From contig UCOA01000043.1 of assembly GCA_900474095.1 (NCBI GenBank), positions 1-39,361 of the forward strand: 39,361 nucleotides of DNA, in the 5' to 3' direction. A model generated the notes under the pieces. That model worked only from the letters and a program-made list of their open reading frames with translations, ran no database searches and had not been told where the DNA came from. Made by a program: the position numbers and the translations under genes. Below are positions 38,896 through 39,361 of the stretch, in pieces (position 1 is the stretch's first letter; every line of letters starts with the position of its first letter). This DNA is from Hyphomicrobiales bacterium (GTDB lineage Bacteria; Pseudomonadota; Alphaproteobacteria; Rhizobiales; Rhizobiaceae).

Positions 38896-39233
38896 TCATG
38901 CCGATGCCGGACCACGCTCAGCAGGAGGAAAAAAGCCTCCGTTGGCAAGCCTGAGCCGGAATATGCGAACCCATTCACTGCGCTCGTCCTCCAGCGTCTC
39001 CCACAGGGGCCACTCAGGCGTGACCTCAATTGCATGCAGTATCGACCAATTGAGGCCAGATGCGGTGTCGCCGTCCTGAGGCAGCAAAGATATGAGTGCT
39101 CTGATGCCGTCGAATCCGAGAGGATAAATAAGCGCATCAATGCTCTCGTAACGGCGTCGAGCTGCTCCGCATCGAGGTCATCTGTCAGCTTCGCGCTGAT
39201 TTTACAAAGCTCTCTCACCGCCTTTTGAACCAC
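38896..39233 (-). pseudogene. Frameshifted hypothetical gene
   Basis: From GTG 39,233 the frame reads VVQKAVRELCKISAKLTDDL then DAEQLDAVT. Near 39,145 the sense passes to another frame, RYESIDALIYPLGFDGIRAL then ISLLPQDGDTASGLNWSILH, AIEVTPEWPLWETLEDERSE and WVRIFRLRLANGGFFPPAER, stopping at 38,896. Each half is protein-like only in its own frame, so one small indel separates them. A tryptophan-rich acidic C-terminal half is reminiscent of immunity-like small proteins, but I do not recognise a family. Broken gene or sequencing error. Confidence 0.6.
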
Positions 39234-39271
39234 GGGGCCCGAGGACCCCGTTGGTTGAGTTCACCGCCTGG

Positions 39272-39361
39272 TCAGTTGACCAAACCGAGGAGGGGCCCGA
39301 TCAGCGCCATCAAGGTGAAGCCAACGACGAGGAATATGACAACTAGAACAATGGACTCGGT
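39272..39361 (-). CDS. Small membrane protein, partial
   Basis: The last 29 residues of a minus-strand gene whose start lies beyond the right edge: TESIVLVVIFLVVGFTLMAL then IGPLLGLVN and a TGA at 39,272. One transmembrane helix ending at the C-terminus. Too little to identify. Confidence 0.5.
   Translation of the reverse strand, partial: TESIVLVVIFLVVGFTLMALIGPLLGLVN

Noticed and set aside
1-39361. CRISPR arrays, tRNA and rRNA genes
   Set aside because: No regularly spaced direct repeats, and no tRNA-like cloverleaf or rRNA motif was noticed on either strand. A covariance-model search could still find a small RNA that I missed.

Overview
The window looks like part of a large replicon (chromosome, chromid or megaplasmid) of a GC-rich alphaproteobacterium, most likely in the Rhizobiaceae (Rhizobium/Sinorhizobium/Agrobacterium group). 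The reasons are the density of ABC transporters in tightly overlapping operons, a cysteine hydrolase that from memory closely resembles the biuret hydrolase of Rhizobium leguminosarum, and the ArsR/flavoprotein/MFS arsenic cassette. No rRNA, tRNA or CRISPR array was seen.

Region 1 (1-3.1 kb): a sugar module. A LacI-family repressor gene diverges from a TIM-barrel isomerase and a sugar-binding protein that runs off the left edge. Two LacI-type palindromes 59 bp apart lie between the divergent genes.

Region 2 (3.3-19.8 kb): two consecutive minus-strand operons, each with a complete BMP-family (nucleoside/purine-type) ABC importer. The upstream operon (18.8-11.7 kb) interleaves the importer with two isochorismatase-fold cysteine hydrolases (one very like biuret hydrolase, one possibly triuret-hydrolase-like), a cupin, a decayed amidase (allophanate-hydrolase-like) and an acylphosphatase-like protein. 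A GntR repressor gene diverges from it. The downstream operon (11.5-3.3 kb) opens with a Rieske protein, a non-haem-iron oxygenase that lacks its own Rieske cluster, a GST-like protein and an amidohydrolase, joined by overlaps, then the second importer. Oxygenase without Rieske cluster + separate Rieske protein + GST homologue is the architecture of the NdmCDE methylxanthine N7-demethylase. I infer an oxidative N-heterocycle (purine-like) catabolic island that may feed, through ureides such as triuret and biuret, to a pathway whose last enzyme is broken here.

Region 3 (19,839-24,365): a 4,527-bp transposon with 25-bp terminal inverted repeats (one mismatch) and perfect 8-bp target duplications. 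It carries a divergent LysR / azoreductase + NADP-oxidoreductase redox cassette, an IS1595-type transposase and a frameshifted small gene.

Region 4 (24.4-39.4 kb): accessory DNA. It holds a 195-bp IS701-type remnant beside a 41-bp palindrome, an orphan sensor kinase with a periplasmic binding protein, a cold-shock protein, a SulP transporter, a Kef-type antiporter, small proteins, IS630, IS5 and integrase remnants, an arsenic cassette (arsR, flavoprotein, MFS efflux) with two matching ArsR-type operators, two related DUF3606-like small proteins, and a frameshifted gene at the right edge.
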